A stretch of DNA of 64,000 bases from Cichorium intybus (Eukaryota > Streptophyta > Magnoliopsida > Asterales > Asteraceae). The first letter of the stretch is position 1. The number at the start of each line of letters is the position of its first letter. The notes below the pieces were generated by a model. It was not told the origin of the DNA and ran no database searches. It worked only from the letters and a program-made list of their open reading frames with translations. Made by a program: the position numbers and the translations under genes. The stretch covers positions 39,140,689-39,204,688 of the forward strand of contig CM042012.1 of assembly GCA_023525715.1 (NCBI GenBank), given 5' to 3'. Positions 39,693 to 52,795 of this stretch are shown here, in pieces.

Positions 39693-42600
39693 CACACGTC
39701 CTCTGAATGTCTTCAATTTCTGAGCATTTTCTTCCAGATGCTTCAAGTATCCAACCATTCTTTCACTTTTTACATTCTCCGGCTTACACGCTTCCTCTTG
39801 TGCCAAACGAATCAATCCTGGTAACCGGCTCACTACACCCATACACGTGGATGTAACTTTCAGAGGAGCTTCTTTTCGGCTTAAAGCATCTGCCACCACA
39901 TTCGCCTTACCAGGGTGGTACTGAATTTCACAGTTAAAGTCTTTCAACAGGTCCATCCACCTTTGCTGTCTCATGCTGAGCTCTTTCTGGTCGAAGAGGT
40001 ACTTCAGGCTTTTGTGATCAGTGTAAATGACAAATTTCACACCGTATAAATAATGTCTCCACAACTTCAATGCTAGAACCACCGCAGCTAATTCCAGATC
40101 ATGAACTGGATATTTTTTTTCAGCATTTTTTAATTGGCGGGACGCATATGCTATGACTCGACCTTTTTGCATTAAAACACACCCAAGGCCGATTCTTGAA
40201 GCATCGCTGTAGATTACATACTCTTCTCCGCTTTGTGGTAGTACTAACACCGGTGCTTCACATAAAGCTTGTTTCAGTTTCTGGAATGCTTCTTGCTGCT
40301 CTTTAGCCCAAGTAAAATTTTCACCTTTCTTAGTCAACTTGGTCAACGGGACAGCTATCGAGGAGAAATTCTCGACAAATCTTCTGTAATAGCCTGCCAA
40401 ACCAAGAAAACTTCTTACTTCAGTGGGACTTCTAGGCGGTTCCCATTTCATCACGGCTTCAATCTTTGCTGGATCTACTTTCACCCCTTCAGCATTGATT
40501 ACATGGCCAAGGAATTGGACTTCTCTTAACCAGAATTCACACTTGGAGAATTTAGCATACAGCTTTTCTCGGCGAAGCAACTCCAATACTTGTCGCAGGT
40601 GCACTTCATGTTCGGTTTGACTTCTTGAATACACCAAGATGTCATCTATAAACACTATCACCGAGGTATCAAGGAACGGTCGGCACACCCGGTTCATAAG
40701 ATCCATGAATACGGCTTGAGCATTGGTTAACCCAAAAGGCATCACCAAAAACTCATAATGACCGTATCTCGTTCGGAAAGCTGTCTTCGGAATGTCTGAC
40801 TCCCTTATCTTCAACTGGTGGTATCCTGACCTCAGATCAATCTTGGAAAAGTAGGACGCGCCTTGTAGCTGGTCAAACAAGTCGTCTATTCTGGGTAGCG
40901 GGTACTTGTTCTTCACCGTGATCTTGTTTAGTTCCCGATAGTCAATGCACATGCGCATTGACCCATCTTTCTTCTTGACAAACAAAATGGGGGCTCCCCA
41001 AGGCGATGTACTCGGTCTGATAAAACCCCTGTCTAACAATTCTTCCAGTTGCTTCCGTAGTTCCACCATCTCTGAAGGTGCTAAACAGTATGGAGCTCGA
41101 GCAACAGGAGCAGCTCCCGGAATTAGTTCAATCGTGAACTCCACCTGTCGATCTGGTGGCAACCCTGGAAGTTCGTCTGGAAACACATCTGGGAACTCGT
41201 TCACCACATTCACATTTGCTACTCCCACTTTAATCGGTTGAGCCACCGATACATAAGCTAGATAGGACATCCCTCCTTTACTGACACAGCTTCGGGCTTG
41301 AGCAAAGGAGATAACTGGCATTCGTAACCGAGGTCGTTCACCTTGAATTTTCATCCATTCCCCTTCCGGTGATAACACTGTAATACTTTTATTTCTGCAA
41401 TCCACGTTAGCATAATTCGTTGCTAACCAATCCATTCCCACTATTACACCAAATTCGTTGGTAGTCATCGGCTTCAAATCTATAGGGAAAACGGTCCCGT
41501 AGATTTTAAGCTGACAACCTTCCATATGTTCAGAAACCCAGACATATCGGCCGTCTGCTATAGCTACTTCTAAGCTTTCATCCATCAGGGTTAAAGGTAC
41601 ATTCAGGCGAGGCAATAAAGATTCCGATACAAAACAGTGAGTGGCTCCCGGATCAAAAATAACATATACAGGTATGGTATTGAGAGTGAAAATACCTGTC
41701 ACCACATCTGTCTTCTCACGGGCTTCTTCCACAGTCATCTGGAAAGCTCGCGAGGCTATCGGTCGTCCTCTGTTCTTCGGCTCTTCTTTCTTCCCGCCCT
41801 GTTCAATCCTGGGTCTATCACTGATCGCTATAGACTTCAACTCGGGACAGTTCAGGCGAAGATGATCCGTAGCTCCACACTGGAAACACCTACGTTCCGC
41901 CCGGCAGCTGTAAACATCATGCCCCGGTTTTCCACAATTTCGACAACTTGCGGATGTAGTGTTGACTCGGCAACTCCCGGAGTGCCATTTTCGACATTTT
42001 TCACACCATTTTCTATCGTCTCTTTGACTTTTACCCTTAGACCCGGATTGCTGTGACTTTTCCTGAGGCGTCCAAACTTGGTCTTCCGCCTTTCGTTTCG
42101 TTTCCAAAACTTTCTTTTCATCTTCCTGTCGCTTCAGTTCTGTTTCTCTTTCCGTGGCTCGATCCACCACTTGCCGGAAAGTAGTTAGTTTTAACGGTTG
42201 CACAATCTCTCTAATTCGGGTTGTCAACCCCCGGACATACTTGTCGATCTTTCTCTTTTCGGTGTAGATATGGTGTTCCGCAAACCGAGCTTTCTCCAGA
42301 AAGCTAAGAGTATATTCCTGAACAGATCGGGAACCCTGTTCCAAATGCAGGAATTCATCCTCCAACTTCTGAATAGCTACTTCCGAGCAATATTCTTCAT
42401 TGAACTTTGTCTTGAATTGCTCCCAAGGTATTGGTTGGGATGAATCAAGATCCAGTGATTTATAGTAGGTTGGCCACCAATGTAGAGCACCGCTTGTAAG
42501 TTGGTTCGTGGCAAATTCCACTTTATCATCATCCGCACACTTGCTTACTCGGAACACCTTTTCCATATGCATGATCCATTCCATAGCTTTGACTGGATCA

Positions 42601-43025
42601 TCTGTCCCCGAGAATTCCTTTGGTTTACAACCAAGGAACGATTTATAAGTACACCCAACTTTCCTTGCAGAGGCTTCCCCACCTTGTGTTTCTTTCGCTG
42701 CCCGGGCCCGACTTTCTCCCTGGCTTTCATTTTCTGGCTGCCCGTCATGAACACTTTTTGCAGCCTCTTCAGTAGGATCCGGATTGGCACTCGGATTAGG
42801 ATTGCCACTCGGGTTGGGATTATTCGATAATGCAGGCATCATCTGCCTAACCACTTCTTCCACAATGGCTCGTATATCAGGTGGATTTTGTCCCACCGGT
42901 TCCCTTGCTGGTGCTCTTCGCCCAACAGAGCCGCGTGACCTAGCTGGTCCACTTCTTTCAGTTCCACGTGACCTAGCTGGTCCACGCGAATTCACACCAG
43001 TAGGATTGCTTCGTGTATTTCTCAT
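39693..43025 (-). pseudogene. Outer gypsy gag-pol, 5' part: gag, protease, RT, RNase H
   Basis: Start ATG at 43025 (MRNTRSNPTG). Low-complexity N-terminus, then Gag (LHWWPTYYKSL region). Zinc-knuckle motifs CRNCGKPGHDVYSC and CFQCGATDHLRLNC at about residues 355-390. Protease FDPGATHCFV at about 457; the usual D-S/T-G is D-P-G here. RT has MCIDYRELNK (about 693), MPFGLTNAQ and the catalytic FIDD (about 793). RNase H starts at YSDAS (about 940) and has YTDHKSLKYLF. The frame is uninterrupted up to the nested insertion at 39692; downstream codons read into the foreign LTR add only a few residues. The rest of pol is at 29304-30599. Confidence 0.95.
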
Positions 43026-43162
43026 ACTTCAAAATTTCAGCAAACCGTTAGATTACATATATAATAACAAACTTATATATATCTAACAGTCCATTTATCT
43101 GTGTTTCTCTCAAGGTTTAAGTCCAGGGATCTAATCTAAGACACCTAGTTCACTTAAACCAC

Positions 43163-43175
43163 GGCTCTGATACCA
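43163..43175 (-). other. Primer-binding site of the outer element
   Basis: The minus strand reads TGGTATCAGAGCC, close to the LTR edge at 43179. Confidence 0.9.
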
Positions 43176-43178
43176 ACT

Positions 43179-44984
43179 TGTAACACCCGACTTATTAACA
43201 AAAACACCCCAAAATTTTTTTATTTTACAAACCAAATATTTTACAATCAAAACCATAATTAAGGGGTATTAGTTAACAAAATACGAGTACAAGTGTATCA
43301 CGGAGTACAATACATAAATATTATACATTCTTAAGCCGGGTCGTCACTTCAACATTAAGCCCTCAGTCACGGACTTTATCTTTTCCTTTAGCAGGGTCAC
43401 GCTCACCTGCAGTGACATATCAACAAACTGTGAGCTATAAAGCCCAATGAGTAATCTAGCAATCAGATAAACATATACAAGAGAATAATAACAATTAAAC
43501 TCTTAAACAATTTCTGTCCCAAAATCATGGTCATCACTGACCGCACCGTGATCATAGCCCGAAGGCCACATCGGAGTCATAGCCCGAAGGCCGCACCGGA
43601 TATCCTAGCCCGAAGGCCGCACTAAAATCATATCCCGAAGGCCGCATCGGAGACATAGCCCAAAGGCCGCACCGGAGTCATAGCCAACAAGGCCACATCG
43701 GAGACATAGCCCGAAGGCCGCACCGGAGTCATAGCCAACAAGGCTGTACCATTTAATATCAAAGATAGTAATCTTAGCCAACAAGGCTGCACCAATATAT
43801 CATACTAGATATAATCAAGATTACTCACCTGAAGGCTTGCTACAACTAGCGTGTGTTGTTCCTTGCTTTCCAACGAAGTCCGTAGATTTTTGTCCCGTAC
43901 CTATAATTCCATTTATTTTCAAAATGATTATAGGTTAATAATCATTCCAATTAACTCTAATACAATAGAGTTCAATAAAACATTGTTACATACAATGCCT
44001 AGTTAATAAACTTTCCGTTTACTAACTTTATATGAATTTTACTATTCACCGAGGCATTCGGATCGGTCTACAGTGCTCCCGAGGGGTCGGAAACTCAATC
44101 TAAAAATTTTCCCAAACTTTTCAGACCATAATAAGTCTACGGTTCAAGTTTGAGCTTAATCGGACAAGCCAAACAAAAGATAGCATTTCAAAGTTTCTGT
44201 CCAGGGTCTGCCTATAGGCGCGCCGCGCCTGGATAGGGGCGCACCGCGCCCAGCGCCTGTGCAGAGCTCCTGTCCAGTCGCGAATTTTGCACTGTAGCTT
44301 GCTGTTTTGTCATTTTAAGTGCTTATTTTTGTTCTTAATCACTTGGGGTTCATTCCCAGGTCAAAACCCTCCATAAAAACAAGGTTTTTAACCATTGAAA
44401 CCAATTCAATTCATCAAAATGAAGAATTAGGGTTCATATTTCCAAAAACCCCAAAACTTCCACTTGATCAAATCCAATGGTTTCACTTGTTATAAACTCA
44501 TCTAATGATCATATTAAAACTCAGAAATCATGAATAAACACCATGAAATTCACTGAAATTTCGAATTTCAGTTTGGACTCAAAAATCCATCAAGAACAAA
44601 CTAGTCAAAAACATGAAATACTTACTTTCTATGCCTCAAATTCTTCAATACCAAGCCTAGACTCGAAATCCAAGCTTAAACCTTCCAGAAATCTTGAACC
44701 CGTACAATGCAAGCTCTCTCCCGTAAGCTCAAAATTCTGCACACATTGGAAGAAGCTTCCAAGCTTTTATACTTCCAGAATTTACATTTTAGTCCCTAGA
44801 GTTGCATATTTAGGACTTTTGCCACAATTTACAAACATTATGACATAATTTCAGTCCAAGACTCAAAATATTATTACCAAACAAGTCCTTTTTTCTCCAA
44901 AAGACCAAATTACCCTTTTGAGGTAAAATGACCATTTTGCCCTTTTTACAATAATTATATAATAAATACATTTTCGGCGTTACA
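43179..44984 (-). repeat. 5' LTR of the outer gypsy element
   Basis: TGTAACACCCG...CGTTACA (plus-strand view), 1806 bp. It contains the same GC-rich minisatellite as the other LTR. Any element promoter should lie here. Confidence 0.95.
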
Positions 44985-46349
44985 GCAGAGCCCTTAACGG
45001 GGTCCAGGGAAAGAGCCTCTGTCGAGGGTTCTACTCCTATTTTTCGGGATTCGGTTTTCTAATTCAAAAGGATCAATTTACGTTAAAACTGACATACAAA
45101 AAAAGAACAAGAATTCTCCCTAACTATCAAAAACCATGAACTTGCAATTGTGTGCAATTACAAGTTTGATTCTTCAAGAATTATCTCAATGATTTGAATT
45201 TCTTGTAACTCAGACATAGGGTTGAGAAATCAAATTCGGACAGTGTTTTCATGATTCTTGAAGCATTTCATGATTTCTAAAACCTTCCTTATATTCTACA
45301 TAAATCCCCAACATTATGCAACCTTATCCACGAATAGTTCCTAAATGATTTTAAATATGAATTTTAAATAAATATTTTAAACTATTCATATGATGGGTGT
45401 TTCATTAACTAATCATAAGAGGAATAGTGCCAAAGACAAAGCCCATATAGTCAATATTTCATAGGTTTACCATCTTGTAAACAATGTGGAGACCGTAAAG
45501 AAAAGTCCTACTAACAAATTTGATGTACTTGCTTACATGGATGAAAATTATAGAGTCACTGATAGTAAGGAAGACACAGAAGTTCTTTTGGACTAAAAAA
45601 AGGCCACATAAGGTATGGCCTTAAGGAAGACACAAAAGTTCTTTTAGACTAAGGAAATGGAACATAAGTTATGGACTCAATAAGAAGCAAAATATATACA
45701 AGATATTGTGTTTATTGACGTCACCAATCTTGTTGATTAGTAATTATGTTGTATTGTTTCTTTAAGGGGTGTGCTAAAAAAATTCTCATGATGTGACATG
45801 TGTGTGAAGGTCAACCCACACATCCACACGAGGTGTGCTAAAAAACTCCCCATAATGTGACATGTGTGTGTGAATGTGAACCCACACAACACACCCACTC
45901 ACACACATAAGAGGTTTATTTAAGATTACACATCCACACATATAAGAAGGGTTTATTTAAGATTACATTTTCTCTAAAGTACACTTTAGTTGTGAAATCT
46001 CTCCCACAGCCCTTGTTTTTCTAGACTTTAGTTTAAAGGCATGTCGCTTAGTTTTGGTGTTTGTTTTCGTTAGTGTCTTAGTTCAATAATTGGTTGTACT
46101 ATTCTTTTTTTATTATTAATAAATTTGGGGAAGGTCGCATCTTTTTTTTTTCAAAAAGAGAACTATTAACCACAACATATTGATCTCAACTTTATGTTTT
46201 AGTTATTTGCATAAGTTCTTTTGATGGACATAGGTATGTATCTTTGTATGTATTTATATATGTATTCTTTGGTCAATTAATTTTATGTATTTTCAAGGAG
46301 AATGGCAAGGAACTTATCCCAGTTTATATGTACTTTAGGTAGTTGTTTG
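44985..46349. other. Intergenic; short direct repeats only
   Basis: 44985-44989 is the right GCAGA target duplication. Direct repeats: AAGGAAGACACA.AAGTTCTTTT at about 45568 and 45624; GGTGTGCTAAAAAA...ATGTGACATGTGTGTG at about 45769 and 45833. The end near 46080-46140 (AATAAATTTGGGG followed by T-runs) could be an old retroelement tail. No gene was recognised. Confidence 0.45.
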
Positions 46350-47205
46350 TGTTGGTTGATTTTGACAACCAAAACAGAAAACAAAACGCGGAAGCATAAT
46401 CTCAGATCTATAATCTCAAATCTAGTTAAAAGAAATTTAAATAACAAAAGATTTCATACCTGCTTCCATGGGGATTTTCGGATCTGAGAAAGAAGGTTGG
46501 TTTTCCAGTTGATCTCAAAAAACCCCTCTCTAAATTCCTCAGCAATAGACCCACGAATTTTGTGTGTGTTTTCGTATGTATCAATATGCTCCTCATCATG
46601 TGTATATATAGATGGAGATATACCCTAATATGAGAGATGGAAGGGATTTGGAGGATCTTGAGTCAAACCGGGAACTCAACCCACAATGGCAAGTGTATAT
46701 CCTTATAAAATCGGTCCATCAACAATTTTAAATAATATTTTATATTAAATCCAAATTTTAATGATAACACAATTTACATTTAATTTAAGTGGTCCCAAAA
46801 TATCTAACAATCTCCCACTGGACCACGAATATTTAAATGTACATATAATCATATAAGCGCTTTAACATATGTTATCATAACATTGGTACCCTTAAACAAT
46901 ATCGTCCATTAATCATAAGTCATAACAATATAGGATCAAAACGGTCTTTGTTACAATTTACGTAACTAAACCCATCAATGGTCACATATACATATATGAC
47001 TAAATGACATAGATTCACCAAAAAAGTGTGGTTTTGAAATCAAATCAGATTTCCTACGAGTCCCTATTTAACTTGAAGCGAGATCAAACTTCAATAAGTG
47101 CAAACAATAATTGAATGAACTGAATCCTTAATTCTGTAGAGAAATAAATAATTGTTCTTAAACAAAAATAAAGCAATAAAATGCAAACTCCCACTAAAAC
47201 AAAAT

Positions 47206-47620
47206 ACCATCAATCCTTATCACACCCATGTGTGTAGTATGCTCGTGAAAGACCTTGGGAGTTAATCCCTTCGTGAGCGGATCCGCTATCATGGAGTTTG
47301 TCCTGATGTGCTCTATTAAAATCTTTTCATTTTGCACTATTTTTTAACAACTAGAAACTTAATGTCAACACGCTTTGACTTAGTTAAACTTCAGTTGTTG
47401 TTGGAATATAACATTGTTGAATTATTGTCACAATACAACTTTAGTGGTCTTTCAATACCAACATTACGCAGCCCCGTGACAAAATTCTATAATCATATCC
47501 CTATATTTGATGCCTCAAAGCATGCAACAAATTATGTCGCCATAATGGATGAAGTTACCAAAGACTGCCTAAATCTCTTGCATAAAATAGCTTATCCGGC
47601 TACCAGGTAAATGTAGCCCG
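47206..47620 (-). pseudogene. Ty1/copia RNase H remnant
   Basis: Reading the minus strand: SLVTSSIMAT-like and ACFEAS-like pieces, then IERPLKLYCDNNS, then TKSK..DIKFLVVK, and finally NSMIADPLTKGLTPKVFHEH. These appear in the order found at the end of copia pol. Stops and frame changes are scattered through it. No integrase or RT is left. Confidence 0.85.
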
Positions 47621-48390
47621 ATGTCGATACGTAACTATCATGGCATCAAGTAAAATTAAAATCAGAATACCGAATGATCTCCAAAATATCTGATTTTCCA
47701 TATGTGAGCATATAGTCTTTTCCTATATTGACATTTTGTTCTCAATATCATCGTCTAAAACCAGAAAGATATATTGACTCCCACTATACTTTTGATACAC
47801 AAATCATATTTTGCATTTATCTCAAAACCAAACGAGATAATGATATGATGAAACTCGTAATACTATAGATGAGATTTTATAAGTTTGAGGTTGTTGAGTT
47901 TGTTCATTACAAATAGGGACTGAATAACATTGTCGGTCCTTGTTCATGAATTACTACTTCATGAGTAGGTACTTAAAATTCACACATAAACAGAAACAAT
48001 AATAAGAATCATGATAGATTGCTCCTCAATGACAATGTTTCTAACATTATTTCTCCCCCAAACTCAACATCCTCAAAGAACGTTGCTATATCCAAATTGC
48101 ATTGTCAAGATGCATGCAATAGAGAACTAACATAATGTTCTCATTTCATTCCTTAAAGTCAGTCCCGTTCAACACGGGAATGTGATTCATGTTGGAAGAT
48201 ATTATCCCACAACTCATATTTTCCGTATTTGAGAACAAAATTACCTATATTAGTTTTATGTTCATTACACCGTAAATTATAATCAATCAATTCAATTTAT
48301 GACAACATCACAACTTATCAACACAACATTAATATCAAGTCTTTGGCCAGTAATATTAACTTGTAACAGATATATTGTTTTAGTGATAAA

Positions 48391-48745
48391 ACATTGACGA
48401 TAAATTATGTCAATCAATAAGTCCATCTTTGGATCGAATTATTAATCACATGAAACCAAATAATCGTCATATGTTTACCACCAAATATGTGTCTATCCGA
48501 CCAAATATTAACCTACCTTTGGGTCGATTAATATCCACGTTAATAAACGCATAAACCTTTAGTGATAAAAAAAACATTGACAATAGATCATGTCAATTGA
48601 TAAGCCTTTCTTTGGATTGACTTATAAATTACATGAAACCAAATAACTGTCACATGTTTACTACCACATATGTGTTTATCCGACCAAATATTAACCTACC
48701 TTTTGGTCGGTTAATATCCGTATTAATAAACACATAAACCATAAT
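48391..48745. repeat. Tandem duplication, ~182-bp unit, in the copia interior
   Basis: ACATTGACGATAAATTATGT... at about 48391 recurs diverged at about 48573, including CATATGTTTACCACCA and CGACCAAATATTAACCTACC. A third weaker partial copy begins near 48785. Confidence 0.8.
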
Positions 48746-50320
48746 ATTTAAATTCTTTGTAAATTAATTTTCACAAAAGAGACCGCTTTGGCGATATATT
48801 GTGTCAATAAATTTACTACTAAAATAAATGTCATAACTGAAATTTATCAATAACCAAAAAACTAATTTACTTAAATCACGTCACAATTGAAATTATTGAC
48901 AACGAACAAAAATAAACCGATATCAATGTATTGATATCATAATTTCAACAAATATCATAACCATAAATACCAACAAAAAAAATACATGATCATAAGTTAA
49001 TACCATTATGCTATATAAGGCAAACACAATAACATCATAACCGGACCATAATAATAATAGACCATGTTGACTGTATATCGATCCAAAAATAAATGGCGTC
49101 TATTATTTTAAATCACCGTCATGCGTATCAAATTGAGGATATGTAAACAAATTACAAAATTATAAAACCCTCATGTACGATTATAGTACAGCAGGAGCCG
49201 TCAGTATAATTACAAAACAGAAGGGATTTATGTGGATCCAATTACCTTATTAAAAAACAAATGGTTTATTTTAAAACTCCTCTGTAAATTGACGGTCAAA
49301 AGCTTTACTTCAAGGCACAAGAGTATGTTAAAAGTAAGATCCATAAATCTATATTAAAGAAAATGCATGAAAGAACCACTCATAGTCAAGAGATTGCAGA
49401 ACATGTTTGCATTTTTAACATAGACAACATTAAAATATAATATACGAAAAACATGAGTTTGACGAATCAAATAGCAAGATTTTGGAACAGTTGATTGTTC
49501 TGAGCGTATGAAAAAAAAGGGTTACATCTTGTCACTGCTTTTGCAGCCGTCAAAAAACATCCGAAAAAAAAATAATTAATTTACGATCAGCCTTTGTTAA
49601 AATCTGAAGGGTATACACGGTGTTTATCGGTACAAAAGAAAACGCCAGCGTGAATCAAGAAGTTTATTCATACACATACAAGAGATCTACACTCAAATCA
49701 TAATGTCATACCATTCTGCTAAGCAAGAAAACGCCAGCGTGAATCAAGAAAGGGGAAAACCACATATAACAGGTATGCTTTAATTTTAAAATTAATTTTA
49801 CAAATCTTAAAACAACCAAACTATTTATTGTAACAGATTCGAGAATGCTCTGATACCAATTGTTGGTTGATTTTGACAACCAAAACAGAAAACAAAACGC
49901 GGAAGCATAATCTCAGATCTATAATCTCAAATCTAGTTAAAAGAAATTTAAATAACAAAAGATTTCATACCTGCTTCCATGGGGATTTTCGGATCTGAGA
50001 AAGAAGGTTGGTTTTCCAGTTGATCTCAAAAAACCCCTCTCTAAATTTCTCAGCAATAGACCCACGAATTTTGTATGTGTTTTCGTATGTATCAATATGT
50101 TCCTCGTGTATATATAGATGGAGATATACCCTAATATGAGAGATGGAAGGGATTTGGAGGATCTTGAGTCAAACCGGAAACTCAACCCACAATGGCAAGT
50201 GTATATCCTTATAAAATCGGTCCATCAACAATTTTAAATAATATTTTATATTAAATCCAAATTTTAATGATAACACAATTTACATTTAATTTAAGTGATC
50301 CCAAAATATCTAACAGTTTG

Positions 50321-51368
50321 ATATTATTGTTTAAAATGCTTAGTAATTTGTAGTTGTGTTTTGATCAATTTATGTTTTAGATATTTTTACAACTTATTTT
50401 AATCAAATGTTAAAAAAAAAATTATAGTTTTATAACTAAAAAACCTCTAGCAAGTTCTATATGTGTCGTTTTATATAACAATAATAAATTGCAAAAAAAA
50501 AAACAAAATTAAATAATTTACATAATAATTTCTTTAATAAATTTCCAAATATTCATCCTATTCCTTAGAAAGATGCAAATTCGTTTATAGTTAACGTCCA
50601 ATTATTTTGATTTTTGAGAGAATCAAATTCGTTTAGATTCCAATTTTTTCCTACCATGTTTACAAAAAAAATCTGCAATATACTGGATTTTGATATTTAA
50701 AAAAATTACTAGTTGAAAACCGAATAAAAAACCTTCATTGTCATTTAAGATGTACGGTCCTCTAACGACATATAAAACTTTAATAATATTAGAACAATAT
50801 TTTATACACTTTGTCTTATTTTTGTTAATATTTTATTTTATTCCCTAACTATAATTGAATATTGTATATTTATTATTTTTTACTAGTTAATTTGCTTAAT
50901 GAAAATAAATATTATTAATAAAAAATTGTACCATCGAAAAGTGTTTGTCAAAATAATCAAAATAATATTGATATTATATATTGAAAAGCATAGAGTACAT
51001 ACAATATTTTTATAATTTTTATTTTAATAACTATATATATGATATTTTTTTACCTTTGTTTATACTTATAACTGTATACTTATACTCAAAAGACAAACTA
51101 GATGATGGGACTTTCTAAAAGAATTCATATAGATGAACTAAAATAATTAACTTTATTTTAAAAGCTCTAAAAAGGTTTATAATTGTAGAATGCAGAAAAA
51201 AGTTTTTTAGGTAAATGTTAGTGAGAATACGATTTAACAAAAGTAAAAATTGAGTCAACTATTGGAGGCGCTGTAAGTAGTTATTGTTTAAATTTAGTAA
51301 TTTTAAGTCGGATCATGTTTTATAAATACCGTATTTAATAAACACCATTTTACATATTTGATTATCAT
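50321..51368. other. Intergenic, nothing recognised
   Basis: Very AT-rich with homopolymer runs and no coding frame. Confidence 0.5.
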
Positions 51369-51568
51369 CGGTGGCGAATCTAGAAAAGAAAACTATATAG
51401 TTCCTAATCAAGTAAAACTGTCAAAAAAAAAAAAAAAATTGACAATAAGATAGATCCTAAATTTTTTCTAAGATAGGTCCTAATTTTTTTCTATATAAAT
51501 TTGAAATAAAATTAAAAAATTTAGATAGGTCCTGGGTCCCACCTTGACATGTACTAACTCTGCCACTG
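51369..51568. mobile_element. Short hAT MITE
   Basis: Ends CGGTGGCGAATCTAG and (reverse complement) CAGTGGCAGAGTTAG. A perfect 8-bp duplication ATTATCAT flanks it (51361-51368 and 51569-51576). 200 bp. Confidence 0.88.
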
Positions 51569-51814
51569 ATTATCATTTAAACTTTGTTGCAAATTATGTG
51601 GACAAAATATGTCCAAGGTATGAGTGATAATCAATGTTAGATATAAAAAAATGCTACACATTTTTCCTGTGTAATTTGGCATCTATGAATTATGATATGT
51701 TTAAGTATTATGAAATACACTTTAGGATAATCCAATCAAACCGACAACTTTAAGTTTAGGGAGAAAATTAGGAGTCCTTAACTAGATTTCTTTTAGGCCG
51801 AAGGGTATGCCACA

Positions 51815-51834
51815 CCCCCCCCCCCCCCCCCCCC
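51815..51834. repeat. Poly(C) run of 20
   Basis: Uninterrupted C run directly inside the left Harbinger terminus. The exact length may be an assembly estimate. Confidence 0.9.
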
Positions 51835-51964
51835 GCGCGTCCTCCAAGGCGTGCGTCCAAGGGTAGTCTTCCGGCGAACGCGTGAAGACTTCGATTTTTC
51901 AAAATTTTTGACCGTTGCGTATTGAACGTTGGAAATAAAAAAAATCAGTTTTTTTTAAATTTCA

Positions 51965-51967
<3 letters not shown>

Positions 51968-52058
<91 letters not shown>
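51968..52058. repeat. (TA)n microsatellite inside the Harbinger element
   Basis: About 45 TA units. Confidence 0.97.
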
Positions 52059-52063
<5 letters not shown>

Positions 52064-52114
52064 AAACACATATCACACACAACTTCAAATACAAAATTAC
52101 ATTTTCTCTCAATA

Positions 52115-52795
52115 TACATACGGATTTCCATTCGGATTCTGAAGACTCGGGTGATGATTTGGTATTCACGGCAATGATGGAAGTCGCGAATATTTACGTG
52201 AACCGAGCTGAAACTCCGGAAAAAAGGCGGCGATTAGCGGCGAAAAATAGAAACCGCGAAGAAGGACACGAAAAATTTATTCGCGACTATTTTTCCAAAG
52301 ATTGCGTGTATGACGACAAGGATTTCAAAAGCCGGTTTCGTTTGACCCGACGGTATATATCCAAATTATTCCACATTTGTAAAGGCGTACCAACACCCGA
52401 TTGACGAGAAACGGGTACTATTCACACAACGTCAAGAGTCCGCAAGGAAATATGTGGAACGTGCATTCGGTGTCCTAAAAAAGAGATGGACTATAGTGCA
52501 AAACCCGTCACGAGCGTGGGACCTCGACAACATACGCAAAGTAATGTACGGTGTTATCGTATTACACAATATGATAATCGAAGAAAAAGGTCGGAATATT
52601 TGCATCTATCAACCTCACCATATGACACAGGTGCCGACACAATTTGTTCCCGGTAGCGAGTCATACTTTACTCGCGTACTAGAAATACACAATACGGAAA
52701 TGAATGCCAATCTCCGACACGATTTGACGGAGTACGTGTACCGAATCGCAACGACGAAACCGACGACGACGACGACTAGGAAATGTTTTTTATTT
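52115..52795 (+). pseudogene. PIF/Harbinger (DDE_4) transposase, internally deleted
   Basis: The N-terminal piece (to 52404) reads RRRLAAKNRNREEGHEKFIR, then DYFSKDCVYDDKDFKSRFRL and YISKLFHICKG. The C-terminal piece (from about 52410, other frame) reads RQESARKYVERAFGVLKKRW, then LHNMIIEE. In intact nucleases of this family the two parts are separated by the catalytic region with the first two Asp residues; here they are adjacent and out of frame (TGA at 52402-52404). The C-terminal ARK..ERAFG..K block holds the last acidic residue. It is inactive; as a non-autonomous element it could be moved in trans. Confidence 0.88.

Larger units (their letters stand above)
27462..44984 (-). mobile_element. 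Full-length Ty3/gypsy (chromovirus-type) retrotransposon with a nested LTR element
   Basis: Two 1806-bp LTRs (27462-29267 and 43179-44984), TG...CA ends, GCAGA duplications, a primer-binding site at 43163-43175 and a purine-rich tract at 29268-29283 (AAAGGAGGGGAGAATT on the minus strand). Excluding the 9088-bp insert and its duplicated 5 bp, the element is 8430 bp. I count about 11 substitutions between its LTRs (about 0.6%). The coding region is minus strand, split at 30599/39688. The C-terminal chromodomain-like tail places it with Del/Tekay-like chromoviruses (inference). Confidence 0.95.
46350..50315 (-). mobile_element. Internally deleted Ty1/copia retrotransposon
   Basis: LTRs 46350-46809 (460 bp) and 49861-50315 (455 bp) differ by about 5 substitutions and one 5-bp gap. 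GTTTG target duplications at 46345-46349 and 50316-50320. The primer site (minus-strand TTGGTATCAGAGC) abuts the right LTR at about 49847-49859. A purine tract (minus-strand CAGTGGGAGAT) abuts the left LTR at 46810. Only an RNase H remnant is left of pol. Confidence 0.92.

Noticed and set aside
47332..47610. 92-residue plus-strand open frame
   Set aside because: Antisense shadow of the copia RNase H remnant, whose motifs are on the minus strand.
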